A stretch of 64,000 nt of DNA from Vibrio sinaloensis. GTDB taxonomy: Bacteria; Pseudomonadota; Gammaproteobacteria; Enterobacterales; Vibrionaceae. Positions within the stretch are counted from its first letter, which is position 1; each line of letters starts with the position of its first letter. The notes under the pieces were generated by a model. The model saw nothing but the letters and a program-made list of their open reading frames with translations, was not told where the DNA came from and did not search any database. A program made the translations under genes and the position numbers. Positions 1 to 8,470 of the stretch are shown piece by piece. The DNA lies in contig NZ_JWLV01000013.1 in assembly GCF_000808535.1 (NCBI RefSeq), forward strand, positions 62,001-126,000, in the 5' to 3' direction.

Positions 1-171
1 GAAAAGCTCAGCTACGTGATGCCACTTGCTCAAGGTGATGCTTACGATCTGCTACAGATGACGCCGTTCGCATGGAAAGCCTCAGACACACTAAGAGAAC
101 AACTTCAATCGGCTACACTGTACGAATGTGAGGCGGATTTCATGTTGCGCGTTTATCGCAAACAGAGTTAA
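1..171 (+). CDS. rlmA: 23S rRNA (guanine-N1)-methyltransferase, C-terminal end (partial)
   Basis: The reading frame is open from the first base and ends in TAA; only the last 56 residues are present. The stretch LLQMTPFAWKA followed by a DF-x-L-x-x-Y-R ending matches the C-terminal tail of RlmA/RrmA, the SAM-dependent methylase of G745 in 23S rRNA. The catalytic and zinc-binding parts lie outside the window, so the call rests on the tail alone. The Fur box of the next gene begins three bases after its stop codon. Confidence 0.75.
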   Translation, partial: EKLSYVMPLAQGDAYDLLQMTPFAWKASDTLREQLQSATLYECEADFMLRVYRKQS

Positions 172-173
172 TG

Positions 174-192
174 GATAATAATTCTCATTATT
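174..192. promoter_or_regulatory. Fur box upstream of chaN-like gene
   Basis: This 19-bp near-palindrome matches the classical Fur consensus (GATAATGATAATCATTATC) at 15 of 19 positions by hand alignment. It sits about 58 bp upstream of the ChaN-family lipoprotein start, in the short gap after rlmA, where a promoter would be expected. Fur with ferrous iron would repress the gene in iron-replete cells. Binding is inferred from sequence only. Confidence 0.7.
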
Positions 193-250
193 ATTGAAAC
201 ATCAATAAGCCTCCAGTAGTATGCACGCACTAATTTCTGGAGGCTTTTTA

Positions 251-1180
251 ATGCGTACTCTATTCGCGACTTCGCTTATTACTCTTTTCCTAACAGCCTG
301 CTCAACCACGCCAGAGCAGCGTCCGACTACCTTCTATGATTACAGCTTGCTCTCTCCTGACGCTCAACCGGTCTCGTTGACTCAACTGCCAAAAACACTG
401 GCCAACGCTGATGTCATCTTAGTCGGTGAATGGCACACTCATGCAGGTGTTCATCGCTTTCAAACCGACCTATTGAGACAATTGGTGCAAGAGCAGAAAA
501 CCATTGCCCTTTCTATGGAGCAATTCTCACGCGACAAACAAAATGTGCTGGATGAGTACCTCGCGGGGACCATTGGTGAGCAAGTCCTAATCAATAACGG
601 CAACGCTTGGCCAAACTACGAGAGTGACTATCGCCCATTGGTTGAGTTTGCCAAAACAAGCGGCCTTGACGTCATTGCCGCCAACGCACCTAAGCCTATT
701 GTGCGCTGCATCGGACGCCAAGGTGTCGATTACCTCGATAAACTGACGAGCAAAGAGCGCTCATTCCTCGCCAGCGACATCGATACCTCAAACTCGCCAT
801 ACAAAGAGAAGTTCATGGCTTCAATGCACCATGGCAAACCAGAACAAACAGAGAAACAATTTGCCGCTCAAGTCACATGGGATGAAACCATGGCAGAAAG
901 CATTGTCTCTTATTTAGCGCAGCATCCTGGCACTCAGGTCGTTCATATCGCAGGCAAGTTCCACACTGAGCTTGGTCTAGGAACCAAAGCATCCATTTTA
1001 AAGCGTAACCCTGATCTAAATGTTGTGGTGATTACGCCGGTGGCAAGCACCGACACTGACAGTGGCGACGACTACCGCTTGTTGGTGAGCGCGCCTCCGG
1101 TTCGTTATGTACAAATGGAAAACCGCATGAAAGCCTACCAAAAATTGAAGGGACGCAACGACAATCTGACTTGTCGCTAA
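251..1180 (+). CDS. ChaN family haem/iron-regulated lipoprotein
   Basis: Encodes a 309-residue lipoprotein of the ChaN family (PF04187, haem-binding uptake, TIKI/EreA-like superfamily). The N-terminus is a lipoprotein signal with lipobox LTAC followed by STT. Family hallmarks include VGEWHTHAGVH near the N-terminus and a conserved HIAGKFH segment near the C-terminus. I chose the ATG at 251 because TGGAGG lies 6-7 bases upstream and the signal peptide begins there; an in-frame ATG 30 bases earlier lacks a ribosome site. A good Fur box precedes it, so iron starvation should induce it. Related proteins bind haem or sit beside haem-uptake genes, but no such genes are in this window, so its ligand is not established here. 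Confidence 0.85.
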   Translation: MRTLFATSLITLFLTACSTTPEQRPTTFYDYSLLSPDAQPVSLTQLPKTLANADVILVGEWHTHAGVHRFQTDLLRQLVQEQKTIALSMEQFSRDKQNVLDEYLAGTIGEQVLINNGNAWPNYESDYRPLVEFAKTSGLDVIAANAPKPIVRCIGRQGVDYLDKLTSKERSFLASDIDTSNSPYKEKFMASMHHGKPEQTEKQFAAQVTWDETMAESIVSYLAQHPGTQVVHIAGKFHTELGLGTKASILKRNPDLNVVVITPVASTDTDSGDDYRLLVSAPPVRYVQMENRMKAYQKLKGRNDNLTCR

Positions 1181-1356
1181 AGCCTTATGGCGGGCTATTT
1201 CACCGTGTGGCCCGTCAACATTTCTTCCAGTCTCCTCTTTCCGCCAAACAGGCATACTTTATGCTTGTGTGAATTTCATACAAATTACGCATATTTTGCA
1301 CAAGTTTTTCACAGGACGGCCGATACATTGGCTAAGGACAGTATAAGGAGTTCACT

Positions 1357-1710
1357 ATGACGCCAGTAGGAATGGAGCCAGCAAAGCTAGCGACTACCCA
1401 GCAGATTAAGCCTCAGACACGTCCGATGGATAACGCACAACCTACGACACCACTGAAAGTCGAGCAAAACAAAGTTACCCTGTCAGAAGAAGGCAAAGCG
1501 CTCTTGGCGGCTCTACAGGAAATAGACAAAGAGTCTAACGTAGACAAAAGCGAGAAGACGGTTGGCGATAAAGTCGAGTCTTTTGCACACGGCGCGCTCG
1601 GGATGGATCACCCCGATAAGATAAAAGAGGAAGACGATAGTTCATACACGGCAGGGCAATTCCTTTCCGCAGCGGCAACTGTAGGCGGAATTCTACTCGC
1701 TGTTTTGTAA
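1357..1710 (+). CDS. Small conserved-type protein with C-terminal hydrophobic tail, function unknown
   Basis: A 117-residue protein I do not recognise by function. The first 35 residues are Pro/Thr/Gln-rich and probably disordered; residues 40-60 form a charged helix (LSEEGKALLAALQEID); the last 17 residues (AAATVGGILLAVL) form a short Gly/Ala-rich hydrophobic segment that could be a weak membrane anchor. AAGGAG lies 7 bases before the ATG, so it is likely translated. It stands alone between the ChaN gene and the BCCT transporter. No catalytic motif is visible. Confidence 0.7.
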   Translation: MTPVGMEPAKLATTQQIKPQTRPMDNAQPTTPLKVEQNKVTLSEEGKALLAALQEIDKESNVDKSEKTVGDKVESFAHGALGMDHPDKIKEEDDSSYTAGQFLSAAATVGGILLAVL

Positions 1711-1779
1711 CCCTGTATACGCTGTAACCGATTAGAATTATTGCTCTTATCGACAAACGATGACGTTTGTTGAGGAGCC

Positions 1780-1854
1780 ATGCCGCATTCCATAATCAAC
1801 CAGTTTTTGTTTATGGAAAAAGATCGTGAAAAACGCATTTTCGCTTATAGATAA
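1780..1854 (+). CDS. Possible 24-codon leader ORF overlapping the BCCT start
   Basis: An ATG follows GAGGAG with only two intervening bases, and opens a 24-codon frame (MPHSIINQFLFMEKDREKR...) that overlaps the GTG start of the transporter in another frame. Immediately upstream is a perfect 7-bp hairpin (1753-1759 with 1764-1770, loop ATGA). The transporter itself has only a weak ribosome site, so the small frame could couple translation to it. Conservation is unknown and the call is speculative. Confidence 0.2.
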   Translation: MPHSIINQFLFMEKDREKRIFAYR

Positions 1855-3715
1855 GCCCACCTTTTTTGGTGCGATAGGCCTTCTGCTTGCCGTTGTATTC
1901 CCTCTCATTTTGTTCCCGCAGCAAGGGGCCGATTGGATAGCTGTCGCCAAAACCTTCATGACCGACAAACTCGGTTTCTTGTACCTTGCACTTGGTATTA
2001 CTGCCTTCTTCTTCATGATTTATGTCGTATTTAGCGACATGGGCCAAATCAAACTTGGCGACCCTGATGAAAAGCCCGAGTTCGCGACCTCTTCTTGGGC
2101 AGCCATGCTGTTTTGTGGCGGTATCGGCGCAAGTATCCTCTACTGGGGCTGTATCGAGTGGGCCTATTACTACCAAAACCCACCGTTTCAACTAGACCCT
2201 GGCAGCGAAGAGGCGGTTCGCTGGGCCGCGACATACGGTATCTTCCACTGGGGGCCAATCGCTTGGTCTATTTACCTTATCCCTGCCCTGCCAATTGCTT
2301 ACTTCTTCTATGTCCGAAAACAGCCGGTACTCAAAGTGTCTAGCGCACTCATGCCTGTGATTGGCGAAGAGCGCACCCAAGGCACCGCGGGCAAAGTGGT
2401 GGATGTTCTGTTTATTTTTGGTCTTCTTGGCGGCGCTGCTACCACGCTTGGCTTGGCTGCCCCGCTCATTGGTGAAGGGCTCTATTTCTTGTTCGGGATA
2501 GAGCAAAGCACGCTTAGCCAAATTGCTATTCTGCTAGTTTGTACGGCAATCTTCGCTTACTCATCGTATGCGGGGATGGAAAAAGGCATCAAAATCCTCA
2601 GCAACATCAACTTCTGGGGTGCAATGGGCCTACTCGCCTTTGTCCTAGCCGTCGGTCCTACCATTTTCATGCTGGAAACCGGTCTAGACTCGATTGGCCG
2701 CATGTTGTCGAACTTTTTCGTCATGGCGACTTGGGCAGAGCCTTTCGGGGGATATGGCAGTTTTGATGACACACATTTCCCTCAGGATTGGACGATATTC
2801 TACTGGGCATGGTGGCTAGTCTTTGCACCGAGCATGGGCCTGTTTGTCGCTCGCATTTCACGAGGCCGCACAATCAAACAGATGGTGTCGGGCTCTATCT
2901 TCTTTGGCTCATTGGGCTGTTTTTTGTTCTTCATGGTACTTGGCAACTACGGTTTGTCACTTCAGCTATCAGGAGAGCTCGATGTGGTTAGCATCCTCAA
3001 TACACAAGGGGCAACCAAAGCCATTTTCTCGATGCTGGATGCGCTACCAATGGGCACCTTGGTGATTGCGGTGTTCACCCTACTCTGCGTCATTTTCACT
3101 GCCACCACATTCGACTCCATCTCTTACATTTTGGCGTCTGTGGTCCAAAACAACGTCACCGAGGAGCCGATGCGCTGGAACCGTATGTTCTGGGCGTTTG
3201 CTCTTTCGTTCTTGCCGACGGTTTTAATGTTCCTAGGTGGTTTAAGCACACTGCAAACCGCCGCCATTGTTGGTGGTCTACCACTGCTTGGCATCTCGGT
3301 GATGCTGATGATTTCAGCCGTTCGTGCCACCTCGTTGGACTTGCGCCATCAAGAGGATTACGTTGAACCGACCATCAATATCGAAGAGCTGCCTGAAATG
3401 GACCCTTGGTCTTTGGAAGGCATGGCACTGGCACGTTTTGAGCGAAGCCGTGACGCAGCCCAAGAAGCGGCGGAACAAGAACGTCAAGCATTGGCAAACG
3501 TGATGAAAGTGAAAAAGCGCATCCGTGCGTTTGCTCTTGAACATGATGGAGAAGAGGCATTTTCAGATCATCATCTGCCGCAAGAGCTGCAAGACGAACT
3601 TCAGTCTGCGCTTGATGCCGTCGCAAAAGCGCAAGATGCCAAAGAAGCAGCATCGGAACAAGCGCAAACGGCACGAAGCGAGTTCAATCAAGTGGTTCTC
3701 AACGCCGCTAACTAG
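1826..3715 (+). CDS. BCCT family betaine/carnitine/choline transporter with extended C-terminal domain
   Basis: A 629-residue inner-membrane transporter of the betaine-carnitine-choline family, importing quaternary ammonium osmolytes. Twelve hydrophobic segments fill roughly residues 10-490. The BCCT signature is clear near residue 320 (FYWAWWLVFAPSMGLFVARIS), and CGGIGASILYWG and GGAATTLGLAAP match the glycine-rich helices of the family. After the last helix there is a charged tail of about 125 residues rich in Ala, Glu and Gln, probably coiled coil; C-terminal tails sense osmotic stress in BetP, so a similar role is possible. The start is GTG because an in-frame stop lies 33 bases upstream and no ATG intervenes; GGAA provides a weak ribosome site. 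Its exact substrate cannot be read from sequence. Confidence 0.9.
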   Translation: MKNAFSLIDKPTFFGAIGLLLAVVFPLILFPQQGADWIAVAKTFMTDKLGFLYLALGITAFFFMIYVVFSDMGQIKLGDPDEKPEFATSSWAAMLFCGGIGASILYWGCIEWAYYYQNPPFQLDPGSEEAVRWAATYGIFHWGPIAWSIYLIPALPIAYFFYVRKQPVLKVSSALMPVIGEERTQGTAGKVVDVLFIFGLLGGAATTLGLAAPLIGEGLYFLFGIEQSTLSQIAILLVCTAIFAYSSYAGMEKGIKILSNINFWGAMGLLAFVLAVGPTIFMLETGLDSIGRMLSNFFVMATWAEPFGGYGSFDDTHFPQDWTIFYWAWWLVFAPSMGLFVARISRGRTIKQMVSGSIFFGSLGCFLFFMVLGNYGLSLQLSGELDVVSILNTQGATKAIFSMLDALPMGTLVIAVFTLLCVIFTATTFDSISYILASVVQNNVTEEPMRWNRMFWAFALSFLPTVLMFLGGLSTLQTAAIVGGLPLLGISVMLMISAVRATSLDLRHQEDYVEPTINIEELPEMDPWSLEGMALARFERSRDAAQEAAEQERQALANVMKVKKRIRAFALEHDGEEAFSDHHLPQELQDELQSALDAVAKAQDAKEAASEQAQTARSEFNQVVLNAAN

Positions 3716-3738
3716 TTTTCTTTAGCCTTCCTTAACTC

Positions 3739-3764
3739 AAGCCTACTGAACGTAGGCTTTTTTC
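3739..3764 (+). terminator. Rho-independent terminator after BCCT gene
   Basis: An 8-bp stem built on GCCTAC/GTAGGC with a TGAAC loop is followed by a run of T. It lies 24 bases after the transporter stop. Confidence 0.85.
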
Positions 3765-3881
3765 ATTCTTTTCAATCAAAATCGAATAAATACTCAGTTT
3801 TATATTTATGACATAAATACGAAACACAGTTGACACAAACCAGTGCTTTAATCAGCTCGCTTATCAAATAAGGACAATTCA

Positions 3882-5459
3882 ATGAAGCACTTAATCAAAC
3901 CTGTTATTGCCGCAGTGGCAACGTCTACGCTCTCGTTCAACGCACTTTCAGCGGAAATCAAAAACGTGATTTTGATGATTGGTGATGGAATGGGCCCCCA
4001 GCAAGTTGGCCTGCTTGAGACCTATGCCAATCAAGCGCCGAACTCCATCTATAACGGTAAAAAAACCGCGCTGTACAAACTGGCTCAAGAGGGTGTGATT
4101 GGTTCATCCCTCACCCATCCTGAAGACGCGATCGTCGTCGACTCTGCCTGTTCAGCCACCATGCTTGCAACGGGTCAATACACCGCCTCGGAAGTGATTG
4201 GCGTTGACTCTCAGGGCAACCACATTGAAACCGTTTTGGAAAAAGCGAAAAAAGCAGGTAAAGCGACTGGCCTGGTTTCGGATACTCGTTTAACCCACGC
4301 CACACCAGCCGCTTTTGCTGCACATCAACCTCACCGCTCACTGGAAAACGAAATTGCGTCAGATATGCTGGCGACAGGTGTGGATGTCATGCTATCTGGC
4401 GGCTTACGCCATTGGATCCCGAAATCCACCAATGACAAAGGGGAAACATACAAAGCGCTTCAAACTCTGACGCAAGGTGACGTTTACCTCAAATCAAAAC
4501 GTAAAGATGAACGCAACCTGCTTACCGAAGCTCAGCAAGACGGATACCAGCTGGCTTTCAACCGCTCAATGCTCAATGATGCGAACGGTGACAAATTGCT
4601 AGGCTTGTTCTCCTACTCAGGAATGGATGACGGCATCGCATACAGCAACAAAAAAGCGGATACAAAACGCACTCAGCCAAGCCTGAAAGAGATGACTGAG
4701 AAAGCGATCGATGTTCTATCGAAAGACAAAGACGGCTTTTTCTTAATGGTAGAAGGTGGTCAAATCGACTGGGCGGGTCATAGCAATGACGCAGGCACCA
4801 TGCTGCATGAAATGATCAAGTTTGATGAAGCGGTTGAATCGGTATACCAATGGGCCAAAGATCGTGACGATACCATCGTAATTGTCACTGCGGATCATGA
4901 AACCGGATCGTTTGGTTTCAGTTACTCGTCTCAAAACTTGCCGAAGCCTCAAAAGCGTTCTGGAGAAGCCTTTGCTAAGCGAGACTACGCACCGAACTTC
5001 AACTTTGGCTCATTTGATATCCTAGACGGATTATACAACCAAAAACAAAGCTACTACGGCATGATCAGCCAATTCCAAAAGCTGGACAAATCACAGCAAA
5101 CCCCGCAGAAACTGGCTGAGATTGTGAACCAAAACAGCGCGTTCCCGATTACCGCAAAACAAGCGGAAAACGTCCTGGCGAGCAAGCCAAACCCTTACCG
5201 TCTTGCGCAACACAAGTACTTAGCGGAAGAGAATGTCCCTGCGATCAACGACTTTGACGCCTTCTTCCCATACAACGACCGTGGCAACCTGTTAGCAAGA
5301 GAGCAAGCTACTGGGCAAAATATTGTTTGGGGAACAGGAACACACACTCACACTCCGGTAAACGTTTTTGCATGGGGACCCGCTGAAAAGATCCTGCCTG
5401 TTTCCAAAATCATGCACCACTCAGAACTGGGTGAGTTCATTAAACAGCAGGTTAACTAA
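3882..5459 (+). CDS. phoA: Alkaline phosphatase, Vibrio VAP type
   Basis: A 525-residue secreted phosphomonoesterase (PF00245) that releases phosphate from organic esters in the periplasm or outside the cell. A Sec signal peptide ends at about ALSA in residues 21-24. The active-site motif VVDSACSATM carries the nucleophile Ser88, which becomes Ser65 if the mature chain starts at Ala24, the number used for the cold-adapted Vibrio enzyme VAP. Metal ligands are visible in MIGDGMG, in GGQIDWAGHSND, in TADHETG and in the C-terminal THTHTP. The sequence from about residue 340 to 450 corresponds to the large crown-loop insert that distinguishes VAP from E. coli PhoA. AAGGA precedes the ATG. It is monocistronic between terminators. 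I found no convincing Pho box. Confidence 0.95.
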   Translation: MKHLIKPVIAAVATSTLSFNALSAEIKNVILMIGDGMGPQQVGLLETYANQAPNSIYNGKKTALYKLAQEGVIGSSLTHPEDAIVVDSACSATMLATGQYTASEVIGVDSQGNHIETVLEKAKKAGKATGLVSDTRLTHATPAAFAAHQPHRSLENEIASDMLATGVDVMLSGGLRHWIPKSTNDKGETYKALQTLTQGDVYLKSKRKDERNLLTEAQQDGYQLAFNRSMLNDANGDKLLGLFSYSGMDDGIAYSNKKADTKRTQPSLKEMTEKAIDVLSKDKDGFFLMVEGGQIDWAGHSNDAGTMLHEMIKFDEAVESVYQWAKDRDDTIVIVTADHETGSFGFSYSSQNLPKPQKRSGEAFAKRDYAPNFNFGSFDILDGLYNQKQSYYGMISQFQKLDKSQQTPQKLAEIVNQNSAFPITAKQAENVLASKPNPYRLAQHKYLAEENVPAINDFDAFFPYNDRGNLLAREQATGQNIVWGTGTHTHTPVNVFAWGPAEKILPVSKIMHHSELGEFIKQQVN

Positions 5460-5488
5460 GCTGATTATCACCAACTTGCACTACTCAG

Positions 5489-5509
5489 CGCCCTTCGGGG
5501 CGTTTTTTT
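5489..5509 (+). terminator. Terminator after alkaline phosphatase
   Basis: Perfect CGCCC/GGGCG stem closed by a TTCG tetraloop, then seven T. A textbook intrinsic terminator 29 bases after the phoA stop. Confidence 0.9.
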
Positions 5510-5583
5510 GTTTGCGGCGCAGTGATTGACTCTCAGCGAGGGAGAGATAAGAATAGACCCAGCAATAACTAAGGTCTTCGAAC

Positions 5584-5889
5584 ATGTGTGAAATATTCTC
5601 CCAACAGCCACAAGAAAACTACCAAACGGTCGCTCGCTCCATTCGCATTGATGGCCACGCCACCAGCATTAAACTTGAGGCCAGCTTTTGGCAAATCCTC
5701 GAAGAGATCGCTGCAAAGCAAGAGATGTCACTCCCTCGCTTTATTAGCTCTATTCACAACGAAGCCTTGCAGCACAACGGTGAGATTAGCAACTTCACTT
5801 CGCTACTTCGCTGCGCGTGCCTCATTTACCTGCGCCAACCAAATAATGTAATGGAAGAGGTAAAACAGCAACTGCATGAGTTCGCGTAA
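5584..5889 (+). CDS. Ribbon-helix-helix domain protein
   Basis: A 101-residue protein. Residues 19-62 (RSIRIDGHATSIKLEASFW then LEEIAAKQEMSLPRFISSI) match the ribbon-helix-helix family PF13467, with a short beta strand followed by two helices, usually a dimeric DNA-binding fold. Members are sometimes mislabelled aryl-sulfate sulfotransferase; nothing here supports an enzyme. It stands alone, so its target is unknown. The ATG at 5584 keeps the N-terminal MCEIFSQQ; no strong ribosome site decides the start. Confidence 0.75.
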   Translation: MCEIFSQQPQENYQTVARSIRIDGHATSIKLEASFWQILEEIAAKQEMSLPRFISSIHNEALQHNGEISNFTSLLRCACLIYLRQPNNVMEEVKQQLHEFA

Positions 5890-5970
5890 AAATGGCCGTG
5901 TCGTACTCTAGTACTACCTAATCTGTTTTCGCTGCCCGTATTCTACCCAAATCAGAAGTAAGAGGCAGTT

Positions 5971-6366
5971 ATGACAAAACTCATTCACTCCATGGTCAGG
6001 GTTAGCGACCTTGCCCGCTCAATCGTTTTTTATCGCCAAGCCTTAGAGCTTGAAATCAAAGACCAGTTTATGTTCGATGACTTTAGCTTAACCTACTTGG
6101 CAAATGCGGAAACCGGGTTCGAGCTAGAGCTGACGCACAACCACGGCCAAGAAGAACCCTACAGTCATGGCACTGGATATGGGCATTTAGCGGTAAGTGT
6201 CGAAGATATTGAGCAAGCACACAAACGCATTAAAGCTCTGGGCATTGACGCATCGGATGTCAAAGCGCTCGATCACAATGGCACTCACCTTGCGACCTTC
6301 TTTTTCATCACCGATCCAGACGGATACAAAATCGAGTTTTTGCAGCGCCAAGGGCGTTATCTTTAA
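5971..6366 (+). CDS. Glyoxalase I-like VOC family protein
   Basis: A 131-residue single-domain vicinal-oxygen-chelate protein resembling lactoylglutathione lyase GloA. All four metal-ligand positions of E. coli GloA have counterparts: His6 (LIHSMVRV), Glu53 (FELELTHNHG), His72 (GYGHLAVSV) and Glu122 (DPDGYKIEFL). It is likely to be a glyoxalase or close relative; it is shorter in the middle than classical GloA, so substrate specificity may differ. AGAGGCAG precedes the ATG. Only five bases separate it from the next gene, suggesting co-transcription. Confidence 0.85.
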   Translation: MTKLIHSMVRVSDLARSIVFYRQALELEIKDQFMFDDFSLTYLANAETGFELELTHNHGQEEPYSHGTGYGHLAVSVEDIEQAHKRIKALGIDASDVKALDHNGTHLATFFFITDPDGYKIEFLQRQGRYL

Positions 6367-6371
6367 AGAGT

Positions 6372-6665
6372 ATGACTATGATCCATTTAACCGCGACTTT
6401 TGACGCCAAAGATGGCGCCGAGCAAGATTTACAGACGCTATTAACAGCGCTAATTGAACCCACTCGTAATGAGCCAGGCTGTGTGTCTTACCGTTTATTT
6501 AAAGATACAAACGTAGCAGGCCGTTTTGTTTTTCAAGAACAATTCGCCGACCAAGAAGCTTTCGACTTTCATAGCCAGCAACCCTATTTGCAAAACTTAC
6601 TCGGCCAGCTTGATGGCGTCTTGAAAGGTGAACCCGTCATTACTTTCTTCGAAGAAATCGAATAA
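6372..6665 (+). CDS. Antibiotic biosynthesis monooxygenase (ABM) domain protein
   Basis: A 97-residue ferredoxin-like dimeric alpha-beta barrel protein (PF03992). Features include the N-terminal strand MIHLTATFDAKDGAEQDLQ, the EPGCVSYRLFKD segment and FQEQFADQEAFDFHSQQPYL, all typical of YgiN/LsrG-like quinol monooxygenases or small isomerases. It follows the VOC gene closely, so the pair may act on related reactive carbonyl or quinone compounds; that is inference. Two in-frame ATGs (6372 and 6378) are possible starts. Confidence 0.85.
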   Translation: MTMIHLTATFDAKDGAEQDLQTLLTALIEPTRNEPGCVSYRLFKDTNVAGRFVFQEQFADQEAFDFHSQQPYLQNLLGQLDGVLKGEPVITFFEEIE

Positions 6666-6667
6666 CA

Positions 6668-6691
6668 AAGAGCGCCCTAAGTGGCGCTCTT
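6668..6691. terminator. Bidirectional terminator between convergent genes
   Basis: Perfect 9-bp inverted repeat AAGAGCGCC/GGCGCTCTT with a 6-base loop, placed between the converging ABM and mscS-like genes. Both flanks are A/T-rich, so it can serve both strands. Confidence 0.8.
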
Positions 6692-6696
6692 ATTGT

Positions 6697-8370
6697 TTAT
6701 CCCTCTTGCTCTTTCACCATATGCAAATGAACATCTTGCTGTGGGAACGGAATGGAAATTCCTTCTTGGTCAAAGCGCAGTTTCACTTCCTTAGTGACGT
6801 CCCAATAGACATCCCAGTAATCGTCCGTTTTTACCCAAGGGCGGACAATAAAATCGACGGATGAAGTATTCAAGGTGTGCACTTTAATGTTCGGCTCAGG
6901 TGAACGTAAGACCAATGGGTGCGAGGTGACGATATCAGTCAATACTTGTTCTGCTTTGAGCAAGTCATCACTGTAACCGATCCCAAATACCATATCGACG
7001 CGACGAACACGCTCATGAGTCACGTTCTTAATCACATCCCCCCAAATTTTGCTGTTAGGAATGATGATGATTTGGTTGTCGAACGTTTTAATCGTCGTAT
7101 TGACCAAACTCATATGGCTCACCTTACCATCCACACCACCCGCAAACACGAAATCGCCAACATCAAATGGGCGATAAATCAGCAGCATCATGCCCGCCGC
7201 AAAATTGGATAGCGTATCTTGTAATGCAAAACCGATAATTACCCCAGCAATACCAAAACCGGTTAACACTGGCGCAAGGTTCAAGCCGACTTGTGACAGC
7301 GAAACCAGAATACCAATCACCCATACGATGTTACCCGACATGTTAATAAAGAACTCTTGCATCAACTGAGAGAGTTTTAAATTCTTCGAGATCACCGTTT
7401 TACTCACGACTTTGCGAGTCAATTTCGCCACCATGCTGGTCGCTAAAATCAGTAGTGCAAACACAAACAGTTGGAACAGGTGCTGAGGCGCGTTGTTGGC
7501 AATCCAATCCCAAATATTGGTCGACCAATTAGACAGAATCGACAACAAGACTTGCCCGTCGAGTAAATCCTGGGTAATGCTGCCCGTCACCTCAAAGATC
7601 AATCGCTTGTACTCAGACGTATCGATATTCAACTGATCAGCGATCGAGATAAGCGAGTTTAAGCTGTCGACCGCGATGTTCATGCGTTGCTTAATCACCA
7701 ACTGAGTCAATTGAAGCGACGACTTTTCAGATTCAGGGCTCACCGTTAACTGCTTGCCAACGACACTCACCTGCTGATTGAAGTACTCGACAGACGCAGA
7801 TATCAAGCGTAAGCGTTTACTCACTAACTCACTAAACGTCTGTTCAGCGAGCGTTTCATCAACACCCAACTGCTTCAACCACTGAATATTCTGCCAGTTG
7901 GCTTCAATGATGGTATCGAGATAATGCTGCAACTCTTGGTAGTCATTGAGTAACGTCAGCCGTTCTTCTTCTTTGGCTGTGTTGATTTTTTCTGATAGCG
8001 TTTTGATTTTCTCTTCCAAAAAAACTGATGCATTTTGGGAATACTTTTGCTGCATCTCAACTTGTCTAACGAGCTCATTCTTCGGAATCGAGTCTCGATT
8101 GATGGCCGCAGATAAAGCGCTTCTTAAATCCTCATTTTTCTGGAAAAGCTTAAGCTGCAACGCGTCTTTTTCTTCGCCACTGGCATTCATTAGCGCATCG
8201 GAGAGATCTTTTAAGTCCGAGTTGATGGTTTCGATGTTCAACTGAGCTTCAGACTTAACCGGCTCTGTCACTTCTTGCGCAGCAAACGCCGAGAAACTCA
8301 GCATGGCCGCCAGTAGCACAAACACAATACCTTTTGGTAACCCTAAACAACGGTGAGAAAGCAATCGCAT
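6697..8370 (-). CDS. MscS family mechanosensitive ion channel with periplasmic N-terminal extension
   Basis: A 557-residue inner-membrane channel that opens on membrane tension to release solutes on osmotic downshock. A signal peptide (LLAAMLSFSAFA then AQ) leads into about 250 residues of charged coiled-coil-prone periplasmic sequence, then membrane helices from about residue 300. The pore helix and beta domain are unmistakable: GFGIAGVIIGFALQDTLSNF, RPFDVGDFV, TFDNQIIIIPNSKIWGDVI. The start is the ATG with GAGG nine bases upstream; a longer frame would put 20 hydrophilic residues before the signal peptide. It is larger than MscS itself (about 286 residues), closer to the longer paralogues. 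It is monocistronic and convergent with the ABM gene. Confidence 0.9.
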   Translation of the reverse strand: MRLLSHRCLGLPKGIVFVLLAAMLSFSAFAAQEVTEPVKSEAQLNIETINSDLKDLSDALMNASGEEKDALQLKLFQKNEDLRSALSAAINRDSIPKNELVRQVEMQQKYSQNASVFLEEKIKTLSEKINTAKEEERLTLLNDYQELQHYLDTIIEANWQNIQWLKQLGVDETLAEQTFSELVSKRLRLISASVEYFNQQVSVVGKQLTVSPESEKSSLQLTQLVIKQRMNIAVDSLNSLISIADQLNIDTSEYKRLIFEVTGSITQDLLDGQVLLSILSNWSTNIWDWIANNAPQHLFQLFVFALLILATSMVAKLTRKVVSKTVISKNLKLSQLMQEFFINMSGNIVWVIGILVSLSQVGLNLAPVLTGFGIAGVIIGFALQDTLSNFAAGMMLLIYRPFDVGDFVFAGGVDGKVSHMSLVNTTIKTFDNQIIIIPNSKIWGDVIKNVTHERVRRVDMVFGIGYSDDLLKAEQVLTDIVTSHPLVLRSPEPNIKVHTLNTSSVDFIVRPWVKTDDYWDVYWDVTKEVKLRFDQEGISIPFPQQDVHLHMVKEQEG

Positions 8371-8470
8371 GACAACCTCAAACAATAAGTCTTTGTTTCT
8401 TTTGTAGATAGCAGTAAGTGTACACCACAAACAGAAAAAGAAATGCGTGCTGAACGTTAAAGAACAGCAA

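Noticed and set aside
1181..1210. Possible terminator after the ChaN gene
   Set aside because: AGCC/GGCT pairing is short and the following T run is missing.
3790..3880. Possible Pho box ahead of alkaline phosphatase
   Set aside because: TGTCAT-like pieces occur on the minus strand (within 3800-3835) but no two 7-base repeats with the 4-base spacer line up; too weak to call.
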